Below are positions 1 to 11,999 of a stretch of DNA of 64,000 nucleotides, one piece after another; position 1 is the stretch's first letter; every line of letters starts with the position of its first letter. Below the pieces are notes generated by a model. It saw only the letters and a list, made by a program, of their open reading frames with translations, did not search any database and had not been told where the DNA came from. Source of the DNA: Cryptomeria japonica (Eukaryota; Streptophyta; Pinopsida; Cupressales; Cupressaceae); the NCBI RefSeq assembly GCF_030272615.1, contig NC_081405.1, positions 25,808,272-25,872,271 on the forward strand, given 5' to 3'. The translations under genes and the position numbers were made by a program.

Positions 1-591
1 TTTGTTGTATGTTGTATGTTGTAGCATGTGATCTCCTCTTCAATGGTTGAATCCTTGTCTTGAATGCAACACTTAGCCTTGAATGGAGACTTAGAATGAT
101 CAATTGCTTGAAGGAATGTTTGAATGCTTGAATGTTTGAGTATCGTTTCCACGTCTTGTACACATATGTCCCTCCTCCTCAAATGGGAGAGGAAATGTAG
201 TTTTTATACTTGCCAATTAGGGTTAAAAGACTGATTTTCCTAACCTTAGGCCGACCAAGAAATGTTATTTTCCAAATTGAAAACAAAAAGGCCCGAAGTC
301 CCATAGGAGACCGGGCCCAAAATAGGGCCAGGGACCAGGGCGCTAGGCGCCATGGTCCTGGGGGACCAGGGCGCTGGGCGCCCTCGTCCTGAAGGACCAG
401 GGCGCTAGGCGCTCTGGTCCCACCTCCCGGGACAGCAGGGTGCAAGGAGGATCAGGCTAGGGTGCTGAAAAATGCAGTTTTTGATGTCATGAACAAGTTT
501 TGAGGTCTCTATTCAGGTTCAGTGTTGCGTCACCATCGTGAAGACCCAAATGCGGTCGAAATTGCAAGTGTCGCAATTTTAGGACGCTACA
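1..591 (-). mobile_element. A-type LTR, partial
   Basis: The right edge reads GGACGCTACA, so on the minus strand the LTR starts TGTAGCGTCC, matching the start of the A-family LTR at 26462 (TGTAGCGTCG). It carries the same kind of GC-rich CCAGGGCGC module seen in the A solo LTR. It abuts copia element E at 592, inside E's reverse transcriptase, so it most likely inserted there. The other end and any matching TSD lie outside the window. The body differs enough from the 24793-26462 copy to be another subfamily. Confidence 0.65.
332..420. repeat. Three GC-rich near-palindromic repeats
   Basis: Three consecutive units of about 27-32 bp each begin GGACCAGGGCGCT and end in variants of GCGCC..GGTCC. 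Each unit is almost its own reverse complement, so each could fold into a GC-rich hairpin. They stand out in AT-rich DNA. Comparable modules occur at 25215-25320 and 53795-53820 in other A-type LTRs. Confidence 0.75.
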
Positions 592-1400
592 CTATGAATT
601 TTTTTATCTCACCTACAAGTGACATCTCAAACTCATTCTTCATCTCATTAGCAAAATCATGACACATATCATCATTTCCTCCAAAAATGATATCATCAAC
701 AAATACCTCACTTACCAGTATCTTGTCTCCCTTTGAGTTGAGATATATCTTACTATCTTCACTAGTTCTCTGAAAACCTATCTTCACCAAGTGAGAGTGC
801 AATCTTTCATACCATGCTCTAGGTGCTTTCTTCAATCCATATAATGCCTTATGTAATTTGCACACCATGTCCTTTTCTACAGTTAAAGCATAACCATCTG
901 TCTGTTCAATATAGACTTCCTCTTCCAATATTCCATTTAGGAATACTGACTTCACATCCATCTGATATACTTTGAATCCTCTATATGTTTCAAATGCAAG
1001 TAGAGTCCTTACTCCTTCCAATCTTGCAACTAGTACAAATGTCTCACCATAGTCTTCATCTTCTTCTTGTGCATATCCTTTGCATACCAGTCTGGCTTTA
1101 TTTCTAAATACTCATTTTGTACCTATTACATTCTTGTTCTCTGGTCTGGGTACCAATGACCAAGTATCATTCTTCTCTATCTGGTCAAGTTCTTCTTCCA
1201 TTGCCTTGATCTAGTCTTCATCTACAAATACTTCCTTTGTAGTTCTAGGCTCAATGTTGGAAATCATAAAAGAGTTCTCTCTAAGCCTTGTTCTTGTTAG
1301 TACACCTGCATTCATGTCTCCAATAATATTCTCGGGGCTATGATTGAGTCTAATATACCTTGGAATGACATGATCTTTGTTGGCATTTGATGAACCGGTA
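592..1400 (-). pseudogene. pol: Copia E linker and reverse transcriptase
   Basis: This minus-strand fragment covers the integrase-RT linker and the first two thirds of a Ty1/copia reverse transcriptase. Visible motifs are QMDVKSVFLNG, ALYGLKKAPRAWYER and the catalytic box VFVDDIIFGGN. The linker (1211-1400) contains HSPENIIGDMNAGVLTRTRL. In-frame stops occur near 1213 and 1110, between linker and RT. The frame stops at 592 where an A-type LTR abuts, just after GEIKKFI, so the end of RT and RNase H are absent. The upstream half of pol continues at 8026 beyond the nested LTR. Confidence 0.9.
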
Positions 1401-2543
1401 TGTTGGCACATGATGCTATGATAATAATGTTTGTTGTCATTGATGTCAATAAGTATAGGTCAACCAGTATTAAGATTGGAAGCAGTTGTTATTGATGATC
1501 AAGTTGAAGACTCGATATGAAGAGATGTAGTGAACCGGTGTCAGGGTTTCACTAAGTGTGACTACCGGTTGGTAGTCTCAGCTCCAGGGTTTTCAGTTTG
1601 GCAATCTAGCCTGTGCAATGCAACCAATGATATTATGTGATGAGTTAGATAAGAAATGAGGATGGAATCAAGATTCCATGTCATTTTTGTGCATGTGAAG
1701 GATTTTCTTAAGGATCTTGCATGTGAAGGTCGACTGCATTATATGTCTACCTCAGGAATGACCATTCTTCTTAGCGGTATGAGAAGAAAGCATGATGGGT
1801 TACTGATTTCTATGTGCGGTGAAGAATGGCTGATGTAGAATGACTTGTGATCTATTTGAGATTGTTTCATTCTAGGAAAAGTGTTTGGACGATCAGGATT
1901 GGATCGCCTATAATTGTAAACCTAAATGCTTAGGGTTTAAGGTTTATGCTACTGGCCTAATTGTTGTCTATACGGTTGATGATGTTTGTTATTGTAAGTT
2001 GTTGGAAAAAGTTGGCAAAAGTTATGTATGTATTCAAGTGATGAGATACTTGCCAGACTAGTGAGAGAAAACTACAGAGTGTGATTGTGGAGTAGAGGAA
2101 CTGAAAAGGATTTGCATTAGCATATAGTGTTATTATCAGATCAGAGTTTTACCTATTGTCTTCTAACCATTTCAAAAGAAGCAAAATCCCTTTGTCGAGT
2201 AGCTTTAATAGGCTTACTATAAATTCTCTAACCAGGTGACTCTAGTTCATTGAGTTCTTTAAATCCTCTAGCAAGGTAACCTTTAACAAGGTTTCAACCT
2301 TTAACATGGCAATCATTTCCTAGCAGAACCTTATTGTAAAGTCTTTAACCGAACTAGGCTCCTAACAGAGCGAGCTTCAAAAGAGTTCAAAACAAGCTTG
2401 TGGGTATTCATCCCCACCGTGGTTTTTCACATTTGGGTTTCCATGTGAAAAATTTGTGTGTCATGAGTTGTGCATTTTCATGTGATGATTAAGTATTCTT
2501 TGTTTAAGTGATTATGCATGCAGAGCTAATGGTTATGGTATTG

Positions 2544-2548
2544 CTGAT
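2544..2548 (+). repeat. TSD of element D, left (CTGAT)
   Basis: CTGAT lies directly before the TG of the 5' LTR and is repeated exactly at 7763-7767 after the CA of the 3' LTR. It is a 5-bp integrase-type target duplication. Confidence 0.95.
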
Positions 2549-4168
2549 TGGTGCAGGAGCACCTAGGAGGATAAATGAAGACATGAAGATAGAGGACCAG
2601 GTTATGACATTAAAATCCATTAATTGGAATGTTTTAAAGCCTATTATGGCCTTTTGTAATGAAAAATGTGATGTAATGTGTAAATGTCCTAAAGGACCTA
2701 GTAAAGGCCTTAGGACCAAAATGAAATGTAATTGGGAAATGGGGTCTAAATAGGTTGATTAGGAGTCTAATATGCTTAAATGATCTGATTATGTCAAAAT
2801 AAGTTGAATGGGATAAGTTTTAGTGGATTAAAAGCATTAGAAATAAAGTTGAAAATTCAAATTTTGAATTTCAACAACTAGTTTCAGTTTTGGTGGGAAA
2901 TAGGTTTTAGAGTTGTTTTGACATTTTAATCACTTGGGTTAGTTGGATATTGGTTGGAGTTGGTTGGGGAAGGTATTATAAAGTCCCTAAAGTCATTTTT
3001 GTGTGGTTGGATGATGCTGGTACGGATTTGTACGGACTGATACAAAAACAACAATAAAACTTCTAAATTTTTGTCAATTCCTTGAGTTTTTCATGCTTCC
3101 TTTGCATTGGTAGACTAAGGGATTGGATTTTATATGCTTTGAGGGGTCCTTTGATTTATCATTTCATGATATACATGTTTGGAAGTCTGAAATATATCAT
3201 TTTTTTGTTTTATTGCTGACTGTCCCAAAAAAGACAGTGATTTTTCATTGATTTTGTGAGTTTCCAAGCATGTATGGATCCATCCTATGAATGTAAATGT
3301 CTGATTCTCATAGGGTGGATGCCTAATAAAATGTACAATATTATTTTAACTTCTTTTGACAAGAACAAATGAAGGTTGCAGGTGTACACCTTGACAGTTG
3401 ACTGGGAAATGCATGGGATTTATGCCATAGTTGTAGCAGCAGAAGATCTACCTTGAGGAGGTAGTATTTTTATGTGAAACAGCGTTAGGGGATGGTAAAT
3501 GCATGGTGAATATTGAAGGAGAAGTTCTGGAAGTGAGTTTTGGGGTTTGAACAAGAAGACCCTAGTTTTTAAGCCATTTTAAGGAGGGTTTTGGTGTTTG
3601 GGTATTTAGGAGTGCAACCAAGAATTAAAACCTTGAAAATCCTTGGATTGGGAGCCCAACTAAAGACTGTACAAAAGGGTTTAATCTGGTTGTGAGTTTG
3701 GAGGGTACTTCCTTCACAAAGTGGACCTAATTAACCCTCTTGGGGAATGAGGACAGCAGGTTTTTTGAAGGCTTTGTTCCAAAACAGCCATAGGTAATAT
3801 TTTGGGAGTTGATAGAGGTTTATATTGTGCATCTAAATCAGTCATAACATTGGTCCATGTTTTGGGAAATGTGTGTGAAAAGAGCCAAAAACAGCCCAGC
3901 AGGCTACTAGGAAACTAGGCCTAGTGAAGGGCTAGATTTGGGTTTTGATATCAATTGGAGGTTTGATGATTTGAAAACCTTTGGAACATGTTAAGTGAAT
4001 TTTTTTGAAGTGTGTGGAGGTAGGGGAAACACCTGTTTAAGGTGAAGACAAGTTTTGAGCCTATTGAGGCATATTGAGCATTTGAAACACCATAGGAGTG
4101 TTGGGGTTTGGGTCCATATTCCACTTTAGTTTACAAGATTGCAACTAGATCCTCTAGCCTCTGCATCA
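2549..4168 (+). repeat. Element D 5' LTR
   Basis: The 1,620-bp LTR runs from TGGTGCAGGAGCACC to CCTCTGCATCA. Compared with the 3' copy it keeps an extra stretch of about 95 bp near 3490-3585. Most other differences are scattered substitutions. Confidence 0.95.
2974..2983 (+). promoter_or_regulatory. Candidate TATA box in D LTR
   Basis: TATTATAAAG lies about 425 bp into the LTR and is present in the 3' LTR too. By position and sequence it could set the element's transcript start. This is inference from the motif alone. Confidence 0.35.
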
Positions 4169-4171
4169 AAG

Positions 4172-4183
4172 TGGTATCAGAGC
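4172..4183 (+). other. Primer binding site of D (tRNA-iMet)
   Basis: TGGTATCAGAGC begins three bases after the 5' LTR. It is the usual plant complement to the 3' end of initiator tRNA-Met. Confidence 0.93.
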
Positions 4184-4219
4184 AGTGAAAGGTCTGGGTA
4201 AAGGATTGGAAGGGTATTT

Positions 4220-5767
4220 ATGGCACCTAAGAGTCAATTGGCTAGGGAACTTGAGGAGTTGAAGGAGATTTTGGAAAGAGAAAGAAGGGAAAGAAGAGAA
4301 CAAGATGCAGCAAGAGAGCAGGCTGAAGCAAGGAGGGATAGACAATGGAGAAGAGAGAAAGAGGCCATGAAATCTAGGTTAGAAGGCTATGAGAAAGAAA
4401 GAATGGACCATAGGAGGGAAGAAGTTAATGAAGAACACTATGAAGATGAAGGAGAGGAACAACATGAAAGACAAGAACATAGGGAAGTAGAAGATGAGAT
4501 GGATCCTGAGGAGAGGAAGCTTGTTAGGATTTTGAAGGCAATACAAAACAATGGAGGGAAAGGACATGTGGAGGTACCTATCTATCAGGGGAAGATGGAT
4601 AGTGAAGAAGTGTTGGGTTGGCTGGATGCCTTGGAGAACTACTTTGAGTATGAGGAGATGGAGGATGAGAAGAGAGTGAAGTTTGCAAAAACAAAGCTAA
4701 GAGGTACTGCTTTAACTTGGTGGACAAGTTTACAAAATGATAGAATGTGTAGGGGGTTGACAAGAATCACAAATTGGGCAAGGATGAAGAACCTCATCAA
4801 GGAGAAATTCTTGCCTTCAGATTATAGCATACATGTGAAGAGGATGAGACAAAATTTGAAACAAAAAGACATGGATGTAATGGCATATACTGAACAATTT
4901 CATAAATTGAGTATTAGGGGAGGATATGAGGAAGAAGATGAGAAGGTAGCTAGGTATATCAATGGCTTGAAGTATCATTTGCAGGATGAGATTGGTCTAC
5001 AAGTACCAAGGACTATTGGTGAATGTTATCAATTGGCCATTAGAGCAGAAGAAAAGGTGAGGAGAAGACAAGAAAGGTCAGGAAGAGGAGGTAATACAAA
5101 TAGAGGAAGAGGTGGAAGAGGTCAAGGACCAAACAATGATGACAAGGGCAAGGAACCATTTTCAGAATCAAGGGGTGGATACAATCAAAGAGGAGGAAGA
5201 GGATTTGGTCAAGGAAAGGGCACATTTAGATGTTACAATTGCAATGAACCAGGACACCCATCATTCAAATGTCCCAAATGGAGTGAGGATAAGAAGGAAA
5301 GGAGGCTTAATTTGACACAAGAAAACAAAAAGGAAGAACCAGAAGAAATCATGATACCACTAGAGGAAGGAGAGTTGTTACTCATGGGGAAAGTACAACC
5401 ATCACAACAAGAAAGGATCTTCAGGATAAATTGTAAGATCCATGGCAAGGTATGCAATTTGATTGTTGATTCAGGGGCTTGTCACAATTTGGTTGCTTAT
5501 GAAGTAGTCAAAAAGTTAAATTTACAAACCCTTGCACATCCTAATCCATATTTTGCTACATGGGTCAATGAAGGTTAGAATATGTTGGTAAAGGATCAGG
5601 TAGTCATTAATTTCTCCATTGGTCAATATGCTGATAGTATTTTGTGTGATGTAATGGATATGAGTTGTGGTCATTTGATTTTGGGCAGACCTTGGCAATA
5701 CTCTAGAAGGATTATACATGATGGGTATCAAAACACCTATGTGGTTCATAAGGGTGGAAGGAAGTAA
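4220..5767 (+). pseudogene. gag: Ty3/gypsy gag-protease of element D
   Basis: The first frame is 452 codons from an ATG 37 bases past the primer site. A highly charged coiled-coil N-terminus (residues 1-110) leads into a retrotransposon gag domain (about 120-235, with LGWLDALENYFEYEEM and ALTWWTSL), a Gly/Arg-rich stretch, and a CCHC zinc knuckle at about 338-351 (CYNCNEPGHPSFKC). A retropepsin active site, LIVDSGACHNLV, lies near residue 417. A TAG at 5576 interrupts it, and the same frame continues to 5767 with the protease C-terminal motif HLILGRPW. Gag would form particles and the protease would cleave them. Apart from that stop the frame is well preserved. Confidence 0.93.
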
Positions 5768-5770
5768 AAA

Positions 5771-6231
5771 TTGAGCCCATTGATGGGGAAGGCAAGAGAC
5801 ACCACTGTAATGTGTTTTGGCAATGAGTTTTCAGTCAAAGAGCAGGGTAAGAAAAGTGCAGATTTGCAGCAGTATGACAGTCCGGTTCATGAAGGACTTT
5901 GTGAACTTGATCACGTACTAGTTGGTACAGTGAAATGTACTCTCATTGGACAAGTAAAGGATAGCAAGTTTGGCAGGTTGCAGATACCTCAAGATAGAGG
6001 AAAAGGGGCAGCCATGAAGCAAATGTCAGCCATGAGTACCATTGGTTTGGGACAGCCAAATCATAAAATTTTTGTTTCTAATGATTGGTTTATGAATGCA
6101 GGTGTTCATAGGAGGAAACAAGTCACATTTGGGGACTATCTAGTTCCTAAGAATCAGATGCAAGCAAGCAAACATGAAGGCAAGGCATGGATGACTTCTT
6201 GGGACAAGAAGACTTTCATTCATGGGGAGTA
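5771..6231 (+). pseudogene. Residual pol-position frame of element D
   Basis: This is the same frame as gag-protease, continuing after TAA at 5766 for about 150 codons up to the 3' LTR. It contains no RT, RNase H or integrase motif. The end (near VTFGDYLVPKNQ) runs directly into the LTR, as the last pol codons do in chromovirus H. It may be what remains after an internal deletion of pol, or unrelated filler. I do not recognise a domain in it. Confidence 0.5.
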
Positions 6232-7762
6232 TGGTGCAGGAGCACCTAGGAGGATAAATGAAGACATGAAGATAGAGGACCATTTTATTTTTTATGACAT
6301 TAAAATTCATTAATTGGAATGTTTTAAAGCCTATTATGGCCTTTTGTAATGACAAATGTGATGTAATGTGTAAATGTCCTAAAGGACCTAGTAAAGGCCT
6401 TAGGACCAAAATGAAATGTAATTGGGAAATGGGGTCTAAATAGGTTGATTAGGAGTCTAATATGCTTAAATGATCTGATTATGTCAAAATAAGTTGAATG
6501 GGATAAGTTTTAGTGGATTAAAAGCATTAGAAATAAAGTTGAAAATTCAAATTTTGAATTTCAACAACTAGTTTCAGTTTTGGTGGGAAATAGGTTTTAG
6601 AGTTGTTTTGACATTTTAATCACTTGGGTTAGTTGGATATTGGTTGGAGTTGGTTGGGGAAGGTATTATAAAGTCATTAAAGTCATTTTTGTGTGGTTGG
6701 ATGATGCTGGTATGGATTTGTACGGACTGATACAAAAACAGCAATAAAACTTCTAAATTTTTGTCAATTCCTTGAGTTTTTCATGCTTCCTTTGCATTGG
6801 TAGACTAAGGGATTGGATTTTCTATGCTTTGAGGGGTCCTTTGATTTATCATTGCATGATATACATGTTTGGAAGTCTGAAATATATCATTTTTTTGTTT
6901 TATTGTTGACTGTCCCGGAAAAGACAGTGATTTTTCATTGATTTTGTGAGTTTCCAAGCATGTATGGATCCATCCTATGAATGTAAATGTCTGATTCTCA
7001 TAGGGTGGATGCCTAATAACATGTACAATATTATTTTAACTTCTTTTGATAGGAACAAATGAAGGTTGCAGGTGTACACCTTGACAGTTGACTAGGAAAT
7101 GCATGGGATTTATGCCATAGTTGTAGCAGCAGAAGATCTACCTTGAGGAGGTAGTATTTTTATGTGAAACAGTGTTAGGAGGGTTTTGGTGTTTGGGTAT
7201 TTAGGAGTGAAACTAAGACTTAAAACCTTGAAAATCCTTGGATTGGGAGCCCAACTAAAGACTGTACAAAAGGGTTTAATCTGGTTGTGAGTTTGGGGGG
7301 TACTTCCTTCACAAAGTGGACCTAATTAACCCTCTTGGGGAATGAGGACAGCGGTTTTTTGAAGGCTTTGTTCCAAAAAAGCCATAGGAAATATTTTGGG
7401 AGTTGATAGAGGTTTATATTGTGCATCTAAATCAGTCATAACATTGGTCCATGTTTTGGGAAATGTGTGTGAAAAGAGCCAAAAACAGCCCAGTAGGCTA
7501 CTAGGAAACTAGGCCTAGTGAAGGGCTAGATTTGGGTTTTGATATCAATTGGAGGTTTGATGGTTTGAAAACCTTTGGAACATGTTAAGTGAATTTTTTT
7601 GAAGTGTGTGGAGGCAGGGGAAACACTTGATTAAGGTGAAGACAAGTTTTGAGCCTATTGAGGCATATTGAGCATTTGAAACACCATAGGAGTGTTGGGG
7701 TTTGGGTCCATATTCCACTTTAGTTTACAAGATTGCAACTAGATCCTCTAGCCTCTGCATCA
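6232..7762 (+). repeat. Element D 3' LTR
   Basis: The 1,531-bp copy of the 5' LTR has the same termini. It lacks about 95 bp after GTGAAACAGTGTTAGG (near 7176); the deletion appears bounded by short GG-rich homology. A short T-rich insertion sits near 6285. A weak purine tract, GGGGAGTA, precedes it. Confidence 0.93.
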
Positions 7763-7767
7763 CTGAT
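7763..7767 (+). repeat. TSD of element D, right (CTGAT)
   Basis: This is an exact copy of 2544-2548. Confidence 0.95.
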
Positions 7768-8025
7768 ATCATGCATATGTTTATGGGTGAAGTAGTTATC
7801 AAGTATTGAATATATTTGAAGTATTCAGTTTTACCTGTTTATGTTGTCTGAAGTCTTATTTTGTTTAACCGGTATTGCCATGGTTAAGTTCAGTAATGAA
7901 GACAACCAATTAGCATTGTTTTAACTTGATAAGTTGTAGAGAAGTTTTTATATGTACTGATTCACCCCCCCCCCCTCCCCCTCTCAGTACCATTTAGAGT
8001 ATTCATTTTTCATCATTATTCATCA

Positions 8026-9491
8026 ATCCTGATTTCCAAGTTATTCTTCTTCCTCTGTTGGACCTCCCTATTCCGGTTGAACTGGGGCTTCTCTATTTTG
8101 TTCTTCAACTTCTATCTTCACTAGTTCCAGTTCCAAAAATAGTGTGTAAGGTTCTTCTTCTTCCTTCTCCTTACTGGCTTCTCCCAATTTCTTAGGAAGC
8201 TCATCAAATCAGACATTTACACTTTCAATGATCTTATTGGTTTGGTTGTTGTAACACTTGTAATCTTTGCTCTTGGTGGAGTAACCAAGAAATATTCCTT
8301 CATCACTCTTGGCATCAAACTTACCAACATAATCACCTCTCTTCATAAAACATCTTCTACCAAAAATATTAAAGTAACTGACATTAGGTGATCTACCATA
8401 CCAGTACTCATAGGGAGTTTTATCCTTACCTCTTTTAACCAGTACCTAGTTCATTGTGTAAATGGTTGTGCTGACAGCTTCTCTCCAAAATGTTTTAGCT
8501 ACACCTCCTTGTATTAGCATGGTCCTAGTAGCTTCAACAACTGACCGGTTGTTCCTTTCTGCAATACCATTCTGTTGTGGTGTCTTAGGTGCAGAAAGTT
8601 GCCTCTTAATTCCATTTTCTTCACAGTAACTAGTGAATTCTTCAAAAGTAAACTCACCACCTTGACCAGTTCTTAAGCACTTTATCTTCTTTCCACTTTC
8701 ATTTTCAACTAAGGCTCTAAATGCCTTAAAATTTCTAAATGCTTATGTCTTGTCTTTAATAATGTGACCCACATCATCCTTGAGCAATCATCAGTAAATA
8801 TAATGAAATACCAATCACCTTGAATACTCCTAGTCCTCATTAGTCCACAAAGTCTCGTATGAACCAAATCTAGCAAATGTTCTACTGAGAATGATTTTCT
8901 CTTAAAGGTTGAGGATTTCATCTTCCCTAACTGACATTCCTTACACAAAGCATTCATCAGTTTGTCCAAATATGGCAAACCTCTTCTTGATTTGGACTTA
9001 CTAACTTTTACAATGTTATCAAAATTTATATGACAGAATCTTCAATGCTAAAGCCAACTATCTTCTACTTTTGCAATTAAACAATTGTTGACTTTAGAAC
9101 TTAAATGAAACAAGTTACCTCTGGTCTATTTGTTGGTTGCAATCAGTTCACCTTTGCTTCCATAAATCTTGCAGACACCATTCTTGAATTCCAGTGGGTA
9201 ACCTTTGTCATTGAGTTGAGCAACACTCAAAATATTGTGTTTCAGTCCTTCAACCTAGTAGACATCATCTGCACTACTTTTTCCATTCAAAGAGATGGAT
9301 CCTTTTCCTTTCGCCATGTAGGGTGATTCATTCCCAAATATCACAACACCTCCATTAAACACTCTCAAAGTAAAAAACTTACTTTGATCACCGGTCATGT
9401 GGAGTGAACAACCACTATCTATAATCTAGTCATTAGAACTATCCATGCGAGAGATTAATGCCTTCTGATTTGATGTCTCTTCTTTAATAGT
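8026..9491 (-). pseudogene. pol: Copia E protease, pre-integrase and integrase
   Basis: Read on the minus strand from 9491: protease motif IIDSGCSLHMTGD (near 9410), GAG-pre-integrase with CKECQLGKM (near 8930), integrase core, then linker up to 8026. Of the integrase triad, the first Asp site reads HTRLCG instead of HTDLCG and the second reads RTGQGGEF instead of a RSD form, while the Glu in NGIAERNNR remains. Several in-frame stops are present, for example before IIDSGC. The downstream half resumes at 1400. The enzyme would insert cDNA into the genome, and this copy cannot. Confidence 0.85.
9487..9491 (+). repeat. TSD of solo LTR (ATAGT), left
   Basis: ATAGT here and at 11008-11012 brackets the solo LTR. 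Removing the LTR and one copy aligns E's gag-protease junction with that of element F. Confidence 0.85.
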
Positions 9492-11007
9492 TGTAGACAC
9501 CTAAAAGTTGCACAATGAATTAAGTGAATTTTATTCAGTTAATTATTCTTAATTCTTCCTATTAATTAAATTGAGATTTAATTAATATACCCTTTTTCTA
9601 TCTAAGCCATTTAATTAAATTTACATTTAACTAAATACCCTCCTTCTAGCCATTTTAATTAAATTTACATTTAATTAAAGATATCAATTTATCCCCTTTC
9701 CCATTTTAATTAAATCTACATTTAATTAAAATCTCATTTGCATTTAAATAAATCTAAATTTATTTATAAATCCCCCCACTTGCAAAATCCTACAAATGCA
9801 AGTTGCAACCAAATTGAAATAAAGCAATTTATTTTAATTAATTCTATTTTCCCTCACCCACTTGCATTTTCCTACATCTCCCACTTGCATCTTAAATCCT
9901 ATTCCTAATTCTTCTAGAATCCATCAAATCCTTGTCAATTAGCCCAAACCCATCCATTATCCCTTTTCCCTAAATTTGAGGAGGTCACTTCTCAAATTTG
10001 GAGTAAAGTCTTCAAAAAGCATTAAAGCCTTTATCCATTCAACAAGCTAACTTGTTGAATACCCCCAAATTTGGAAGGACTCTTACAAATTTGTCCCCAA
10101 AGTCTTCAAACCATTAATGGTTAACTCAACCTTCTTACATGGTTAGAGACTTTTTGCCTAACTCAGCCTCCATGTAACCCAAGGGTCTCATCAAACATTC
10201 ATTGCTTTGACCATGGTTATCCCTTTAACCTTTGCACAAGAGTTTACCTCTTGGGTAAAATCTTTATCCATTGGATAACCCTAACCTAACCTTAACCCTT
10301 ACCTCCTAGGGTAACCATGAGGTCTTCTCAAGCATTTAATGCTTCTTTCATCTCCTCTCAAGCAACCTCTTGTTGACAATTGTCACCATTTCATTGGTGA
10401 TAATTGTAAACATGGATTGATTAACTTTCAATCCTGGCCCTTGGTAATATTATCCAATCTTCACCATCCATCGCCCTATTTTCCCTATAAATAGAGCCCA
10501 TTTCTTCTTCAAAAAAATCAAGTCTTTGTGCATCAAACTTATAGTCTCATAACATTAAGCATATTATCTCTCCTTGATAGAATAGCATGTTAGATCATTT
10601 TGATAGCATTATAATCTTAGATATATCAGGTTAATCTCATATCATGTTAGCTTCATCTTAGTATCATTTTCATACTAGTTTAAGCTTCATATCAATATCT
10701 TGCATCCTATCATCATCTAGTTTCATATCTAAATCATCACTAGGATCTTGGTTGCATTCCATTTAGATCTTAAAATCATAAATCTCATTCTTTAGGTTGT
10801 CATATTAAAGAATCAAGTGCTCTTCCAAGATGAGAGCCACCTTGAATCTTGAAGATCCTTGGAGATAGAGGAGCATGGAATGATTTAAAGAGTTTAGATT
10901 CATTTAAATTTGTTTTGTTTGGATTTATAACCTCTAATGCAATGTTTCATGTGTGTGTTTGAATTTTTTTCTCCTCCTACAGGTTGATACCACATTTTTT
11001 ACACACA
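9492..11007 (+). mobile_element. Solo LTR, TGTAGACACC family
   Basis: This 1,516-bp LTR starts TGTAGACACCTAAAA and ends TTACACACA, flanked by ATAGT. The first 15 bases match the start of element B's LTR, but the body is different and rich in TTAATTAAAT runs. No internal region or second LTR is present, so it is a recombination remnant in E between gag and protease. Confidence 0.85.
10485..10496 (+). promoter_or_regulatory. TATA box in solo LTR
   Basis: CTATAAATAGAG is a near-consensus plant TATA box, in keeping with a plus-strand LTR promoter about 1 kb into the LTR. Confidence 0.55.
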
Positions 11008-11990
11008 ATAGTAACAAAGACAATGTTCTCATTTGCATCATCTTTAGATTCCTCATCTGTAATTCCTCCATCCACTGCAATGAGACAATCACTTTTACCT
11101 TTGCCTTTATACCTCTTATACTTCTCACATTTTTGCTCATTGTCTTCATTAGGATAGTTAGCTGCAATATGTCCAATCCGGTTACATGCAAAACACTTCA
11201 AAGGTAATTTACCTCTGTACTTAATAGTACCTCTGGGTATCAACTTGGCCAACAATGCTTCAAGCTCAATCAGACTATCTTCATTATCAACCTCTCTATT
11301 GGATCTAGACTCATAACTGTGGCTCACTTCTCTACTTTTCGCCAATGGTGGGTTTGAAACTAAGGCTCTAAATGCAGATTTTGATCTTTGAACACTTCCA
11401 TCAAAACCATTTAACTCAAATGCAGTTAATTTACCAATGATGGAATCAAGAGTTACCTTTGTTTTATCAATACACTTGAGTTCTTGAATGGCTACAACTC
11501 GAATAGTGTAGACCGGTAGAAGGGTTCTCAACACCTTGGTAACCACTCTGGTATCCTCCAATGTACCTCCAAAACTTTTGATCTCTCTGACTATCTCCTT
11601 GATCCTCTGGCCATACCATTGAATTTTTTCTCCTTTAGCCATTCGCATATCATCAAATTTACCTCTTAGACTCTCCTCTTTGGTAATCTTAACATGCTCA
11701 TCACCAATATAGATACAAAGGTAACTCTAAATCAGACAAGGAACTAATAATGGCCTACAATGCTTGGTTGTTCTCTTGTTGCTCCTTCTTTTGATCATCT
11801 AACAAAATCCCACTAGACAAGTTATATTTAGTAACAACATGTTCCAAATAATGACTTCCTAAGCTCTTGATATAGATCTTCATCCTATCACTCCATATTC
11901 TTTAGTTTTCCCTATTGAATTTCATACCTTCTTTCTTCATCATGTTCTCCTATATCTTTTCCTCAAGCTATTAGGCTTAAACACAAGAGG
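11008..11990 (-). pseudogene. gag: Copia E gag
   Basis: The minus-strand frame is clearest at 11648-11008. It shows the C-terminal part of a UBN2-type copia gag (WYGQRIKEIVREIKSFGG, VLRTLLPVYTIRVVAIQEL, SIIGKLTAFEL), a basic region, and one zinc knuckle near 11155-11200. The knuckle reads CFACNRIGHIAANYP, so the last metal ligand is Tyr instead of Cys. Codons above 11648 are broken by stops but lie between this and the primer site. The last codons before the solo LTR are near 11012. Gag would package the element's RNA. Confidence 0.85.
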
Positions 11991-11999
11991 ACCTGAAAT

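Larger units (their letters stand above)
2549..7762 (+). mobile_element. Non-autonomous Ty3/gypsy element D (TR-GAG type)
   Basis: This 5,214-bp element has a 5' LTR (2549-4168), initiator tRNA-Met primer site (4172-4183), a gag-protease frame (4220-5767), a short residual frame (5771-6231) and a 3' LTR (6232-7762), flanked by CTGAT. No reverse transcriptase, RNase H or integrase is present, so it would have needed enzymes from another element. Its LTR start TGGTGCAGGAGCACC is shared with chromovirus H, which suggests a related helper family. It is nested inside the E-family LTR. Confidence 0.93.
1401..8025 (+). mobile_element. E-family LTR split by gypsy element D
   Basis: It starts TGTTGGCA at 1401 and ends TTATTCATCA at 8025. 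Without element D and its duplicated site the length is about 1.41 kb, close to the 1.39-kb LTR of E. The segment at 2400-2460, holding CCCCACCGTGGTTTTTC, matches the reverse complement of 12400-12440, and the C-run at 7967-7983 matches the reverse complement of the G-run at 12057. It sits in E's integrase-RT linker in the opposite orientation to E. No primer site follows it, so it looks like a solo LTR. I could not see a matching target duplication (CGGTA left, ATCCT right). Confidence 0.7.

Noticed and set aside
4379-4567. Minus-strand frames under the D gag (also 4578-4763, 5040-5225)
   Set aside because: They are shadows of the Glu/Lys-rich gag on the other strand.
1401-8025. Target duplication for the E-family LTR
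   Set aside because: CGGTA on the left and ATCCT on the right do not match, so I do not claim one.
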